A stretch of DNA of 64,000 nucleotides from Terrisporobacter mayombei (GTDB lineage Bacteria; Bacillota; Clostridia; Peptostreptococcales; Peptostreptococcaceae): NCBI RefSeq assembly GCF_020748465.1, contig NZ_JAHZMP010000004.1, positions 186,001 to 250,000 on the forward strand. Reading direction: 5' to 3'. Under the pieces are notes generated by a model. The model saw only the letters and a program-made list of their open reading frames with translations, made no database searches and was not told the DNA's origin. The position numbers were made by a program, and so were the translations under genes. Shown piece after piece: positions 38,543 through 48,456 of this stretch. Within the stretch, counting starts at the first letter, position 1. Each line of letters opens with the position of its first letter.

Positions 38543-39919
38543 TTATCCTACTATTATCTTTCCTTCTGCATATCTAACTTTTGATTTCATTTTATTACTT
38601 CTAGAAAGTAATGCTATGAAAATAGTAAGAGATCCGACTCTTCCTAAGAACATTAATATCATTATTATTATTTTTCCAAAGGCTGTTAATGTAGGTGTTC
38701 CTCCTAGACTTAATCCTACAGTAGCAAATGCCGATACTACTTCAAATGCAGATTCAAGTAGGGAAAATCCTGGACTTACTATAGTAAGCACTAATGTACC
38801 AAATAGTGCTACAAATACACCTATAAAGAAAATCCCTAGTGATTTTCTAACTGTTGTACTACTTATTCTTCTTTGATAGACTTCTATATCTTCTTTGCCC
38901 AAAATAAATGATTTTACTGTTAAAAATAAAGTAGCAACAGTAGTTGTCTTAAGACCTCCACCTGTTGATGCTGGAGATGCCCCTATAAGCATTAAAATTA
39001 TCATTAAGAATAGTGTACTTTCTTTTAATAAAGTTAAATCTATAGTAGTATATCCAGCTGTCCTAAGTGTTACTGATTGGAATAACGAAGATAATAATTT
39101 TTCCTTCATATTAAGCCCACCTAGGGAGCCTTTATTATTGAACTCTACAATAAATATAAATAAAAATCCTATGGCAATAAGTATTGCAGTAGTGTTTATA
39201 ACTATTTTAGAATGTACATTTAGTTTAGAGTATTTTTTATTATTTATTACATCTAATAAAACAGGGAACCCTATCCCTCCAAGTATAATTAACCCACAAA
39301 TCACAAGATTTATTAATGAATTATTAACAAAATACGTTAATGATGAATATTCACCCGATATTGGACTCATTAAGTCAAACCCCGCATTACAAAATGCTGA
39401 TATGGAATGAAATATACTGTACCATATACCTTTTATTAATCCTAACTTAGGTATGAATACCATAGATAATAATACAGCTCCTATACCTTCAATAGCAAAG
39501 GTCATCATAATTATGTATCTCGTAAGTTTTACAAGACCTGACAAGTCTTTTTGATTTAGCGATTCTTGTATTAGTAATCTTTCCCTTAAATTTATTTTCT
39601 TTCCTGTTAATAGAGAAAACATGGTTGCCATGGTCATAAATCCTAATCCACCAATTTGAATTAAGCTTATAATAACCAGTTGACCAAATTCATTCCAGTA
39701 AGTGCTTGTATCTACTACAATCAATCCTGTAACACATACGGCAGAAGTGGATGTAAATAATGCATTTAAAAGTCCAACACTTTTCCCACTCTTTGCAGCT
39801 ATGGGTAAATTTAATATAAGTCCACCAAATAATATCACTACCCCAAATCCTATAACCATTACTTGTGCTGGTTTCATAGTATTTGCTTTTTTAAGTAGCT
39901 TTTTTAACATGGTTTTCAA
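38543..39919 (-). CDS. ktrB: Potassium uptake channel subunit KtrB (TrkH family)
   Basis: The 458-residue integral membrane protein has about eight to ten hydrophobic segments and the four degenerate selectivity-filter loops of the Trk/Ktr family (TSTSAVCVTGL near residue 55, SAFCNAGFDL, RTAGYTT and SAFATVGLSLG). It imports K+ coupled to Na+ or membrane potential with KtrA. The likely start is TTG, nine bases after AGGAGGGG. It lies 28 bp before ktrA. Confidence 0.93.
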   Translation of the reverse strand: MKTMLKKLLKKANTMKPAQVMVIGFGVVILFGGLILNLPIAAKSGKSVGLLNALFTSTSAVCVTGLIVVDTSTYWNEFGQLVIISLIQIGGLGFMTMATMFSLLTGKKINLRERLLIQESLNQKDLSGLVKLTRYIIMMTFAIEGIGAVLLSMVFIPKLGLIKGIWYSIFHSISAFCNAGFDLMSPISGEYSSLTYFVNNSLINLVICGLIILGGIGFPVLLDVINNKKYSKLNVHSKIVINTTAILIAIGFLFIFIVEFNNKGSLGGLNMKEKLLSSLFQSVTLRTAGYTTIDLTLLKESTLFLMIILMLIGASPASTGGGLKTTTVATLFLTVKSFILGKEDIEVYQRRISSTTVRKSLGIFFIGVFVALFGTLVLTIVSPGFSLLESAFEVVSAFATVGLSLGGTPTLTAFGKIIIMILMFLGRVGSLTIFIALLSRSNKMKSKVRYAEGKIIVG

Positions 39920-40060
39920 TTCTGTCTACCCCTCCTTTATTTATAAGAATTTTAACTATCCCAATATTATAAAACAATTACTAGCTAATAACAACATTAT
40001 ACTATATTAATTATTTTTAACCTTCTATCTTATTATTCTAGCAATTTAAGATATCTATGC

Positions 40061-40101
40061 AAAAAAGCATCTATAACGACTATTGTCTCTTATAGATGCT
40101 T
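40061..40101 (-). terminator. Terminator of the infC-rpmI-rplT operon
   Basis: AAGCATCTATAA pairs perfectly with TTATAGATGCTT (40065-40076 with 40090-40101), followed by UUUU on the minus strand, 25 bp after rplT. Confidence 0.85.
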
Positions 40102-40125
40102 AGTATTCATTATAATATGAAGCTA

Positions 40126-40482
40126 TTAAGCTAATTTAGCTTTAGCAACTTCTACTAATTTAGCAAATCCTTGTGGATCGTTTATTGCCATTTCAGATAA
40201 CATTTTTCTGTTAACTTCAACACCTGCTAATTTTAATCCATTCATTAATCTTGAATAAGATATTCCATTCATTCTAGCAGCTGCATTTATTCTTTGTATC
40301 CAAAGTTTTCTGAAGTCTCTCTTCTTTAACTTTCTACCTATATAAGCATTTTTTAATGCTTTCATTACGAAATTGTTAGCTGGTCTATATAATTTGCTTC
40401 TAGATCCTCTGAATCCTTTTGCAAGTTTTAACACTTTTTTATGCTTCTTACGAGCGTTCATTGCTTTTTTTACTCTTGCCAT
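40126..40482 (-). CDS. rplT: Ribosomal protein L20
   Basis: L20 is an early-assembling 50S protein. The 118-residue basic protein begins [19 protein letters not shown] and includes the conserved [16 protein letters not shown]. The ATG used is eight bases behind GGAGG; another ATG two codons upstream is too close to that site. In Firmicutes L20 represses its own operon through the infC leader, and a leader with an attenuator is present here. Confidence 0.97.
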   Translation of the reverse strand: MARVKKAMNARKKHKKVLKLAKGFRGSRSKLYRPANNFVMKALKNAYIGRKLKKRDFRKLWIQRINAAARMNGISYSRLMNGLKLAGVEVNRKMLSEMAINDPQGFAKLVEVAKAKLA

Positions 40483-40558
40483 GTTCATGACCTCCTTTAT
40501 TCTTATGTGTGTTGTCTTTCATTTTCGATTCTATTACTTAAGTTTAATTAATTGCTTC

Positions 40559-40753
40559 TTAGTATGGTAATAATTGTGCTATTCTTTCAGCATCACCTTT
40601 GCTAACTATAGCAGATTGTCTTAAGTTCATTTTAGTTTTAGCTGATTTCTTAGTTAATATATGACTTTTGAAAGCCTTAGCTCTCTTTAATTTTCCGCTT
40701 CCAGTTTTCTTGAATCTTTTAGCTGCTCCTCTATGAGTTTTCATTTTTGGCAT
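40559..40753 (-). CDS. rpmI: Ribosomal protein L35
   Basis: The 64-residue, strongly basic protein begins [20 protein letters not shown], the L35 signature. It lies between infC and rplT with a GAGGAGG ribosome site, the universal Firmicutes order. Confidence 0.98.
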   Translation of the reverse strand: MPKMKTHRGAAKRFKKTGSGKLKRAKAFKSHILTKKSAKTKMNLRQSAIVSKGDAERIAQLLPY

Positions 40754-40780
40754 GATAAATTCCTCCTCTCAGTTAATCAT

Positions 40781-41290
40781 CTATTTTTTTGGATCTATAA
40801 TTACAACCATGTTATTCCCTTCAAATGCAGGGGCTTTTGTTGGTTCTCCAAACTCTTTAACTATATCAATAAATTTAAGCATAACTTCTTTACCGATATC
40901 TTTATGTCCAAGTTCTCTTCCTCTAAATCGAAGTTCAACTTTTACTTTATCTCCTTTTTTAAGGAATTTTATAGCATTATTAGCTTTTGTATTTAAATCA
41001 TTAGCCTCAATACCTGGTCTAAGTCTTATTTCTTTAACTGTTATAGTTTTTTGATTTTTTCTAGCTTCTTTTTCTTTTCTAGATTGTTCGTACTTATGCT
41101 TACCATAGTCCATTATTTTACAAACAGGTGGCTTAGCATTTGGTGATATTTTCACTAAATCTAAGTTTTTACTATTTGCCATAGCTTGAGCTTCTCTAGA
41201 AGACATAATCCCTAACTGCTCTCCAGTTTCTGAAAGAACTCTTAATTCCTTATCTTTTATTTGATCATTGATTGATAATTCTTTGCTAAT
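40781..41290 (-). CDS. infC: Translation initiation factor IF-3 with AUU start codon
   Basis: IF-3 prevents subunit joining and checks the start codon. The protein (169 residues) has the N-domain (SINDQIKDKELRVL), a lysine-rich linker, and the C-domain (RPGIEANDLNTK, VELRFRGREL). The start is AUU at 41290-41288, seven bases behind GGAGGUG. Longer in-frame readings into the leader would cross the attenuator hairpin. An AUU start is known for infC in other bacteria and lets IF-3 repress its own synthesis. Confidence 0.95.
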   Translation of the reverse strand: MSKELSINDQIKDKELRVLSETGEQLGIMSSREAQAMANSKNLDLVKISPNAKPPVCKIMDYGKHKYEQSRKEKEARKNQKTITVKEIRLRPGIEANDLNTKANNAIKFLKKGDKVKVELRFRGRELGHKDIGKEVMLKFIDIVKEFGEPTKAPAFEGNNMVVIIDPKK

Positions 41291-41320
41291 TGTAGGACAC
41301 CTCCAAATTGTTTTATATAA

Positions 41321-41488
41321 AATAAAAAGCGAATGATTGAATATCATCCGCTATATAAGTCAAAATTACACTTAGTTTGTGAAATACACATAAACTAAAC
41401 TTATATTAACCTTACTAACCTGTGGCGTAAGGCGAGAACGGACTTCTTCTTATTTTACTAATCATTTTTTGTAGTTTTAATCACTACT
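41321..41488 (-). promoter_or_regulatory. Attenuated leader of infC-rpmI-rplT (L20-leader type)
   Basis: The leader of about 200 bases between promoter and infC contains a GC-rich core (AGTCCGTTCTCGCCTTACGC), a stem AGTTTATGTG/CACAAACT, and then a perfect 10-bp terminator hairpin (41328-41337 with 41343-41352, one G-U pair) followed by UUUUAUU at 41321-41327. This is the known architecture of L20 autoregulation in Firmicutes. The assignment rests on position and layout; I could not check the Rfam model. Confidence 0.75.
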
Positions 41489-41494
41489 CCATAT

Positions 41495-41523
41495 AATATA
41501 CGCTCATTTGAGCTATTTGTCAA
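41495..41523 (-). promoter_or_regulatory. Promoter of the infC operon
   Basis: TTGACA (complement 41518-41523), a 17-base spacer and TATATT (complement 41495-41500) form a near-consensus sigma-A promoter, about 200 bases before infC. Confidence 0.85.
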
Positions 41524-41699
41524 CTATTTTTTTTATTTTTTTTCTATATATTAAATTTATAGTTTTTCTGTTTCTAAGCTTTCTTTTATGACAATACTCT
41601 TAATGTAAAAGTTTATTTTTTAAAATTTCTATAATAAATTTTTACATCTTTGGAAAATATAAAGTAAGTAATAATTATATCCCTCAAAGGTGGTTTAAT

Positions 41700-43100
41700 A
41701 TGAACATTATAAATAATTTTTTGAAAAAAATCAATAATCCAGTTCCTGTATTTGCTCAGACAAAACTGGAAAAAGAAAACTGCTCTGAAGATCATAATAG
41801 CAGTAAACCCAAAACCACATTTAGAGATGTGGCAGGACTTGATGAAGTAAAAGAAGAACTATTCGAAGTTGTAGACTTTATGAAGTCTCCTGACAAATAT
41901 ATAAAAATGGGTGCGAAAATACCAAAAGGAATATTATTTTATGGTCCTCCTGGTACAGGAAAAACACTTCTAGCATCTGCTGTTGCCGGAGAAACAGATT
42001 CATCCTTCTTTAATGTAACAGGTTCTGAATTTGTTGAAAAATACGTTGGTGTAGGCGCTAAAAGAGTAAGAACTCTTTTCGAAAAAGCTAGAAAAGAAGC
42101 TCCAAGCATTATATTTATTGATGAAATTGATGCCATAGGAGCTAGAAGACATTCTGAAAGTAACAACGAAAAAGATCAAACACTAAATCAACTACTTGTA
42201 GAAATGGATGGCTTTAATAAAGATGACAATATTATAATAGTCGGTGCAACAAATAGACTAGATTTATTAGACGAAGCTTTATTAAGACCTGGACGATTTG
42301 ATAGACATATACGTATCAATTCGCCTAACTATAATAGTAGATATGAAATTTTAAAAGTTCATACAAAGAATAAACCATTACATAAAGATGTTGATTTAAA
42401 ATTATTAGCTCGTAAAACTCATGGTTTTAATGGTGCACATTTAGCAAATATAGCTAACGAAGCCGCTATATTTGCAGTAAGGGACAACAGTAGTGAAATC
42501 ACAAATTATCATTTCGATAAGGCTATAGAAAGAGTAATTGCTGGCATAGAGCAAAAAAACTCTGTATTAATTGAAAAAGAAAAGAAAATTGTTTCTTATC
42601 ATGAAGCTGGCCATGCCTTAGTTAGCAATATTGTAAATATTTGCCCTATACAGAAAATATCTATCGTTCCTCGTGGCGAGGCCCTAGGATATGTACTTCA
42701 GCTCCCAGATGAAGATAGATATATTTATACAAAAGAAGAGTTAATAGGTAAAATCAAAATATTACTAGCTGGAAAAGCCGCAGAAGAAATTATCTTTAAC
42801 CATTTATCTACAGGAGCCAAAGATGACTTAAAGAAAGTTACCGACATTGCAGATCAAATGGTTTGCGAATATGGTATGAGTAAATTAGGCTTTATGACAA
42901 TAGAAGGCAACTCAAAATCTTTTATGTCACAACAGGTTCAAAAAGAAGCCAATCAAATTGTTGAACATTGCTATAAAGAAACTTTAAAATTATTAAAAGA
43001 AAATATAAATGATTTAAACATTGTTGCTAATCATTTATACGATAAGGAGACTATGACTTTAGAAGAATTGCAATCATTAATTCAAAAAGAGCCTTGCTAG
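41700..43100 (+). CDS. FtsH-like AAA+ zinc protease without membrane anchor
   Basis: The 466-residue protein has the AAA+ module (Walker A GPPGTGKT at 82-89, Walker B ending D141-E142, arginine fingers in RPGRFDRH) and the M41 peptidase domain with HEAGH at 301-305. It lacks the two N-terminal membrane helices and the periplasmic domain of FtsH; only about 35 polar residues precede the AAA+ domain. It should therefore be a soluble ATP-dependent protease, perhaps with its own substrates. An AAAGGTGG site supports this start. It is monocistronic and divergent from infC. Confidence 0.9.
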   Translation: MNIINNFLKKINNPVPVFAQTKLEKENCSEDHNSSKPKTTFRDVAGLDEVKEELFEVVDFMKSPDKYIKMGAKIPKGILFYGPPGTGKTLLASAVAGETDSSFFNVTGSEFVEKYVGVGAKRVRTLFEKARKEAPSIIFIDEIDAIGARRHSESNNEKDQTLNQLLVEMDGFNKDDNIIIVGATNRLDLLDEALLRPGRFDRHIRINSPNYNSRYEILKVHTKNKPLHKDVDLKLLARKTHGFNGAHLANIANEAAIFAVRDNSSEITNYHFDKAIERVIAGIEQKNSVLIEKEKKIVSYHEAGHALVSNIVNICPIQKISIVPRGEALGYVLQLPDEDRYIYTKEELIGKIKILLAGKAAEEIIFNHLSTGAKDDLKKVTDIADQMVCEYGMSKLGFMTIEGNSKSFMSQQVQKEANQIVEHCYKETLKLLKENINDLNIVANHLYDKETMTLEELQSLIQKEPC

Positions 43101-43144
43101 AAATAGAAATAACCTAGGATTAAAATCCTAGGTTATTTCTATTT
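43101..43144 (+). terminator. Bidirectional terminator between the FtsH-like gene and thrS
   Basis: A 20-bp perfect stem (43101-43120 with 43125-43144) with a TAAA loop lies between two convergent genes. The plus strand continues with a short AT-rich tail, and the stem itself ends in A/U runs. Confidence 0.85.
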
Positions 43145-43150
43145 TATTAA

Positions 43151-45070
43151 TTATTGTTGAACTATATTAACTCTTTCTTCATCTTCTTTTACTACCATAG
43201 ATACGAAATCATTTAAGTTCATGCTTCCCATTTCGCCTTTATCTCTTGATCTAACAGCTACTTGATTTTCTGCAGATTCCTTTTCTCCTACAACTAGCAT
43301 ATAAGGTACTTTTTGAAGTTGTGCTTCTCTTATTTTGAATCCTATTTTTTCTGCTCTATCATCCATTTCAACTCTTACACCTGCATCAAATAAAGCTTTT
43401 TTAACTTCATTTGCATAGTCCATATATTTGTCTGATATAGGTAATATTTTAACTTGAGTTGGAGCTAACCATACTGGGAATTTACCAGCATATTGCTCTA
43501 TTAATATTCCTATAAATCTTTCTATACTTCCAAGAGCAACTCTGTGTATCATAACAGGTCTATGTTTTTCACCATCTTGTCCAATATATGATATATCAAA
43601 TCTTTGAGGTAATTGCATATCTAATTGAATAGTACCACATTGCCATGTTCTTCCTAAACAGTCTTTTAAGTGGAAGTCGATTTTTGGTCCATAGAATGCT
43701 CCGTCACCTTCATTTAGTACATAAGGTAAGTTTAATTCTTCTAAAGCTTCTCTTAAACCATTTTCTGCTGCTTCCCAATCTTCATCAGATCCCATAGATT
43801 TTTCTGGTCTAGTAGATAATTCTAAATGATATTCAAATCCAAAAGTCTTATAAACTTTGTCTATTAAGTCTACAACACCTTTTATTTGCTCTTTTATTTG
43901 CTCTGGTAACATGAATATATGAGCATCATCTTGAGTGAATGCTCTAACTCTCATAAGCCCATGTAAAGCCCCTGATAATTCATGTCTATGGACTCTACCA
44001 AGTTCTGCAACCTTCATTGGAAACTCTTTATATGAATGCGGTTTAGCATTATAGTATATTAAAGAACCAGGGCAGTTCATTGGTTTTATAGCAAATAGTT
44101 CTTCATCTATATTTACAGTGTACATATTTTCTTTGTAGTTATACCAGTGGCCTGAAGTTTCCCATAATTTTTGATTTAATATAATAGGAGTTTCTATTTC
44201 TACATATCCATCTTGTCTATGTATTTCTCTCCAATATTTTAATAAAGCATTTTTTAATTCCATACCTTTTGGCAAGAATAGAGGGAATCCTGGACCTTCT
44301 TCTGGTATAAAGAATAAGTCTAATTCTTTACCTAATTTTCTGTGGTCTCTTTTCTTAGCTTCTTCTAATAAATGTAGGTATTCTTCTAAATCTTTATTCT
44401 TTTCAAAAGATATACCATAGATTCTTTGAAGCATTTTGTTCTTTTCGTCTCCACGCCAGTAAGCACCTGCTACACTAAGTAATTTAACAGCTTTTACTTT
44501 TTTAGTAGATGATAAGTGTGGTCCTCTACATAAATCAGTGAAATCACCTTGTTTGTAGAATGATATTATTTCACCTTCTGGTAAATCATTTATTAACTCT
44601 TCTTTGTATATTTCACCATTTTCTTTAGCCCAAGATAGAGCTTCTTCTTTTGGTAATTCAAATCTTTCAAGTTTTTGATCTTCTTTAGCTATTTTTTTCA
44701 TTTCTGCTTCAAGTTTTGCAAGATCTTCCATAGTTAATCTTTCTTCTAAATCTATATCATAGTAGAATCCATTTTCTATGCTTGGTCCTATAGCAAATTT
44801 AGCCTTAGGATATAATCTTTTTATAGCTTGTGCTAACATATGTGCAGAAGTATGTCTAAAAACATCTTTTCCTTCTGCATCATCAAACTTAAATAAGTTT
44901 AATGTACAATCTTCCTTAACCACATGGTCAAGTCCTACTACTTCATCATTAACAGATGCTGAAACAACGGCTCTTGCTAAGCCTTCACTTATTGATTTCG
45001 CAATTTCTAAGACAGAAAGTTCATTTTCAAATTCTTTTACTGATCCGTCTTTTAATGTAACTTTTATCAT
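43151..45070 (-). CDS. thrS: Threonyl-tRNA synthetase
   Basis: The 639-residue class II enzyme has an N-terminal TGS domain (1-60), the editing domain (about 60-225, with RHTSAHMLAQA and the later CRGPHL), the catalytic core with zinc-ligand segment MNCPGS and HRHELSGALHGLMRVR (motif 2), motif 3 in HRVALGSIERFIGIL, and a C-terminal anticodon-binding domain. It is full length and controlled by a T-box. Confidence 0.97.
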   Translation of the reverse strand: MIKVTLKDGSVKEFENELSVLEIAKSISEGLARAVVSASVNDEVVGLDHVVKEDCTLNLFKFDDAEGKDVFRHTSAHMLAQAIKRLYPKAKFAIGPSIENGFYYDIDLEERLTMEDLAKLEAEMKKIAKEDQKLERFELPKEEALSWAKENGEIYKEELINDLPEGEIISFYKQGDFTDLCRGPHLSSTKKVKAVKLLSVAGAYWRGDEKNKMLQRIYGISFEKNKDLEEYLHLLEEAKKRDHRKLGKELDLFFIPEEGPGFPLFLPKGMELKNALLKYWREIHRQDGYVEIETPIILNQKLWETSGHWYNYKENMYTVNIDEELFAIKPMNCPGSLIYYNAKPHSYKEFPMKVAELGRVHRHELSGALHGLMRVRAFTQDDAHIFMLPEQIKEQIKGVVDLIDKVYKTFGFEYHLELSTRPEKSMGSDEDWEAAENGLREALEELNLPYVLNEGDGAFYGPKIDFHLKDCLGRTWQCGTIQLDMQLPQRFDISYIGQDGEKHRPVMIHRVALGSIERFIGILIEQYAGKFPVWLAPTQVKILPISDKYMDYANEVKKALFDAGVRVEMDDRAEKIGFKIREAQLQKVPYMLVVGEKESAENQVAVRSRDKGEMGSMNLNDFVSMVVKEDEERVNIVQQ

Positions 45071-45103
45071 AATTTTTCCTCCTAAAATATATTATTTTAA
45101 CAA

Positions 45104-45366
45104 TAAAAAAACTCGTCCCATAAAAATTGGGACGAGTTATATCTCGTGGTTCCACCCAAGTTGATATATATAATATACATATCCTCTTGATGACTATAAG
45201 GTTGTCAACCGAATACTTTCGCATATACATGCTACTAAATTCTGCTCCAAGTTAGTTTTCAAATAGGATTATTTTGGACGAGCTCACAGCCAAGGCTCAT
45301 CTTCTCTGTAAAACAATTTATCTATTTTACTTTGTCTCTTCATCGCACTATTTTTAATTAATTTTA
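45104..45366 (-). promoter_or_regulatory. Thr-specific T-box leader of thrS
   Basis: The T-box sequence GGGTGGAACCACG is at 45145-45157 (complement). The terminator (45110-45120 with 45128-45138, AACTCGTCCCA arms) is followed by a U-run. Stem I contains GAAAACUAACUUGGAGC, where ACU is the probable threonine specifier. Uncharged tRNA-Thr should allow read-through into thrS. Confidence 0.92.
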
Positions 45367-45395
45367 ATTATATCAGATAGGTATTTATCATTCAA
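45367..45395 (-). promoter_or_regulatory. Promoter of the thrS T-box transcript
   Basis: TTGAAT (complement 45390-45395), a 17-base spacer and TATAAT (complement 45367-45372). It lies 15 bp behind the ytxC stop, so thrS need not depend on ytxC transcription. Confidence 0.8.
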
Positions 45396-45409
45396 CCATA
45401 ATATAATAA

Positions 45410-46204
45410 TTAATTACTATATATTACCGTTACCTTTCCTTCAAATAATAAGTTCACCATTTCTATAATATCTTTTGACTTATTATTGTTTGAATTATCA
45501 AGTATTTCTATTTTCTTAGGGCATAATGTCATTATTGCACTTATTAAAATATCTTCGTTATTTAAATCTTCTGATTTAGCAAGATTCATAATCTCTTCAT
45601 TATTAAGGTTTTCAACCTCTCTTCCATTTTCATCACTTAGTACAAAGTTACCATCTTTCATAATTGTAATTCTAAGTAGTTCCATCTTTTCTTCTTGTAT
45701 ATCGATAAAATATCTTAAAGAATCTAGAAATTCTTTTTTATCCCTTTTTATTAAATGTTCTTCCATTGCAATATCACTTAATATAGAAATATAACTAATA
45801 AAATCTTTCATTCTGAATTTAACAAATCCTTCTAAATTTAAATCGTTATTTTCTATAATAAATTCATTTACTTTACTATATATAGTTTCTTTTATAAAAT
45901 CTTCTTTTTTGTCAAATAAATTTACAGCTTCTATATATACACTTTTTTTATCCTCTTCACTTATATTAGTGTAAGTTTTCCATATGTATTCTTTTAAATC
46001 TCTTTCTTTTATTAAACTTATTATTAAATCTGTAATACCAGAGCAAAGTGTGTCACAACTTTTCATTTTAGACATATCTACATATGCACTGTCTAAAGTT
46101 TTATCATAACTAATCATTTTAGAGTAATTCTTTCCATGGAAAAATTCTTTAATTAGTCCTATATCTTGGGGTAAAAAACTTATTTGCATCATTCTGTCTG
46201 TCAT
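45410..46204 (-). CDS. ytxC: YtxC-like sporulation protein
   Basis: The 264-residue protein resembles the YtxC family, which I recall as a putative sporulation protein found next to thrS in Bacillus. It is acidic and helical, with no signal peptide or membrane segment. The family motif region RMKDFISYISILSDIAMEEHLIKRDKKEF lies around residues 130-158 (only part quoted reliably as family-like). Function is not known. The genome neighbourhood, directly upstream of thrS, supports the assignment and points to a spore former. Confidence 0.78.
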   Translation of the reverse strand: MTDRMMQISFLPQDIGLIKEFFHGKNYSKMISYDKTLDSAYVDMSKMKSCDTLCSGITDLIISLIKERDLKEYIWKTYTNISEEDKKSVYIEAVNLFDKKEDFIKETIYSKVNEFIIENNDLNLEGFVKFRMKDFISYISILSDIAMEEHLIKRDKKEFLDSLRYFIDIQEEKMELLRITIMKDGNFVLSDENGREVENLNNEEIMNLAKSEDLNNEDILISAIMTLCPKKIEILDNSNNNKSKDIIEMVNLLFEGKVTVIYSN

Positions 46205-46386
46205 TGTATCGCCCCTTCCAAATAATTAAAAGAAACTTATTCTAGTTTAATACATTGTTTTTTTATTGTATTGTCATGGTTTTAATACACTTTACCCCGA
46301 TAAATTATTTATAATTTTACCGATAGTTATATTATTAAACATTTTTTAAAATTTTATAAGTTGAAATTAAATATATTTTTCTATAC

Positions 46387-46422
46387 ATAAAAAAGCTATG
46401 AAAATTTAATTTTCATAGCTTT
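46387..46422 (-). terminator. Terminator of the ABC importer operon
   Basis: AAAGCTATGAAAATT and AATTTTCATAGCTTT (46392-46406, 46408-46422) pair, followed by UUUUUUA on the minus strand. It lies eight bases after the last permease gene. Confidence 0.85.
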
Positions 46423-46429
46423 AAATTAA

Positions 46430-47365
46430 TTATCTTTCACCTTTTTTGTAAGGATTACCTAAAGCTGAAGGAGCCTTAGAACTCTTAACAAACAATACTA
46501 ATATTATTAATGTTACAACATAAGGTATCATAGATAATAAGTTTTCATTTATTGTAAACGGTAATGTTGGACTTCCGAAGTATACAGATAACGCTGTTGA
46601 GAAACCAAATAATAAGCAAGCAAGTGCTGCCCATTGAGGTCTCCATTTTCCGAATATAACAGCCGCCATAGCTATATACCCTTGTCCAGATACTAATGTA
46701 GGTCTAAATGAAGAAACTAATGCAAGTGACATTGAAGCTCCACCAAGCCCTGCTAAAAATCCAGATATTAAAACTCCACTATATCTTACTCTAGAAACAT
46801 TTATTCCTAATGTATCTGCAGCACCTGGATGCTCACCAACTGATCTTATCCTAAGACCAAATTTAGTTTTATATAAAACATAGTATGCTACTATTACTAA
46901 TATAAATGCAAGGTATACAGTTGCGTAGTTATTAAATATTGTATCTAATACACTACCTGCTGGAAATGTACCATTAAATATTCTTGGTATTTTATTTTCC
47001 ATTGGTATTGTTGGAGTTGTAGTTGCTCCATCAAACATTATTTTAGATATAAATAAAGCAAAACCTGGAGCTAATAAGTTTATTGCAACACCTGATATTG
47101 TATGGTCTGCATTAAAGTTAATAGTTGCAAAAGCATGTATTAAAGCAAATAATGCTCCGGCTAATCCTCCTACTAAGAAAGCTAACCAAGGATTACCTGT
47201 TAGAAAGCCAGCTGCTGCCCCTGCAAATGCTCCTATTGTCATCATACCTTCTAAACCTATATTAACTATACCTGAGTTTTCAGAGAATACTCCGCCTAGT
47301 GCTGTATATATAAGGGGAGTTGAATACATTAACGTTGTACTAATTATAATCGCTAAATCTTGCAT
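46430..47365 (-). CDS. Nucleoside-type ABC importer permease (second permease)
   Basis: The 311-residue protein has about eight hydrophobic segments and the BPD_transp_2 (branched-chain/sugar-type) motif GLEGMMTIGAFAGAAAG near residue 38 and RSVGEHPGAADTLGI near residue 175. It belongs to the YufQ/NupQ-like half of the guanosine/nucleoside importers that use BMP-family binding proteins. The start ATG shares one base with the stop of the preceding permease (TAATG), so they are translationally coupled. The substrate is inferred from family only. Confidence 0.88.
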   Translation of the reverse strand: MQDLAIIISTTLMYSTPLIYTALGGVFSENSGIVNIGLEGMMTIGAFAGAAAGFLTGNPWLAFLVGGLAGALFALIHAFATINFNADHTISGVAINLLAPGFALFISKIMFDGATTTPTIPMENKIPRIFNGTFPAGSVLDTIFNNYATVYLAFILVIVAYYVLYKTKFGLRIRSVGEHPGAADTLGINVSRVRYSGVLISGFLAGLGGASMSLALVSSFRPTLVSGQGYIAMAAVIFGKWRPQWAALACLLFGFSTALSVYFGSPTLPFTINENLLSMIPYVVTLIILVLFVKSSKAPSALGNPYKKGER

Positions 47366-48456
47366 TATGCGTTACCCCCTTTTGCTTTCTTTTGTTTCAT
47401 TTTTATATATAACATTCTTAATCCATTACTTAATGCGATAAAGAACACTATGGATCCTATAACTATATTTATTACTTCTGATGGTGCTCCAACAGATTGC
47501 ATTTTTATTCCACCGTATTTGAATGCACCAAATAATAGTCCTGAGAATATTACTCCTATTGGATTACTGTTTGCTATTAAGGCAACAGCTATACCATCAA
47601 ATCCATATCCTTCTTGTGCTGCAAGAACTGTTATATTATGAGTTACACCCATAACTTGTATTGCACCTGCAACTCCAGCTAATAAACCTGCTATAGCCAT
47701 TGACTTTAATATTGATTTACCAACATCTATCCCAGCATATTCTGCTGCATCTTTATTGTGACCAACTGCTCTAAGCTCAAAACCTAAAGTAGTTTTTGTT
47801 AATATAAACCATATTACAAATACTAATACTATTGATATAATTATACCCCAGTTAACACTAGTAGCTGGTCCAACTATACCTTTTAACCAATCTATACCTA
47901 TGCTTGCACTATCTTGTATATTTACTGAAGCTTCACTGTTTGGCACTGATATAAACGAATTTGATACCATGAAGTTACTTAAATAAAAAGCAATCCAGTT
48001 TAACATTATTGTTGCTATAACCTCGTTTATTCCAAACTTAGATTTTAGGAAACCTGCTATTGAACCCCAAAGCCCTCCTGCAAGACCTGCTAAAATTATT
48101 GTTAATGGAATATGAATTACAGCTGGTAAATTAATGCTATATCCTACCACTGTTGCAACTAATGCGCCTATTATAAACTGACCTTCTGCACCTATGTTAA
48201 ATAATCCTGTTTTAAAAGCAAACGCTATAGAAAGACCTGTAAGAATATATGGTGTCGCCTTTATTATAGTCCATGCTATATATTTTGGCTTTCCAATTAT
48301 ACCTTCTATCATAGCTCCATAAGCTTCTATAGGGTTGTTTCCTGAAATAATAAGAACTATTGCTCCAACAAGCAAACCTAGAAGGATTGATAAGAATGAA
48401 AACTTAACAGCATCATCTATAAAAGATTTTTTCTTAGTTTTTAAGCTATTTTCCAT
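47365..48456 (-). CDS. Nucleoside-type ABC importer permease (first permease)
   Basis: The 363-residue membrane protein has a charged N-terminus and eight to ten hydrophobic segments, with GLFNIGAEGQFIIGA near residue 88 and RAVGHNKDAAEYAGI in the cytoplasmic loop that contacts the ATPase. It is the YufP/NupP-like permease. The start is the ATG six bases after AGGAGGTG; a GTG three codons upstream lies inside that site. It overlaps the ATPase gene by 11 bases. Confidence 0.88.
   Translation of the reverse strand: MENSLKTKKKSFIDDAVKFSFLSILLGLLVGAIVLIISGNNPIEAYGAMIEGIIGKPKYIAWTIIKATPYILTGLSIAFAFKTGLFNIGAEGQFIIGALVATVVGYSINLPAVIHIPLTIILAGLAGGLWGSIAGFLKSKFGINEVIATIMLNWIAFYLSNFMVSNSFISVPNSEASVNIQDSASIGIDWLKGIVGPATSVNWGIIISIVLVFVIWFILTKTTLGFELRAVGHNKDAAEYAGIDVGKSILKSMAIAGLLAGVAGAIQVMGVTHNITVLAAQEGYGFDGIAVALIANSNPIGVIFSGLLFGAFKYGGIKMQSVGAPSEVINIVIGSIVFFIALSNGLRMLYIKMKQKKAKGGNA

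Noticed and set aside
38895..39410. 171-codon open frame on the plus strand opposite ktrB
   Set aside because: It lies wholly inside a clear membrane-channel gene, has low-complexity Ile/Asn/Ser composition and no ribosome site. It is a by-product of AT-rich coding on the other strand.
45027..45230. 67-codon open frame across the thrS start and T-box
   Set aside because: It covers the T-box terminator and ribosome site, which are functional RNA elements; there is no sign of translation.
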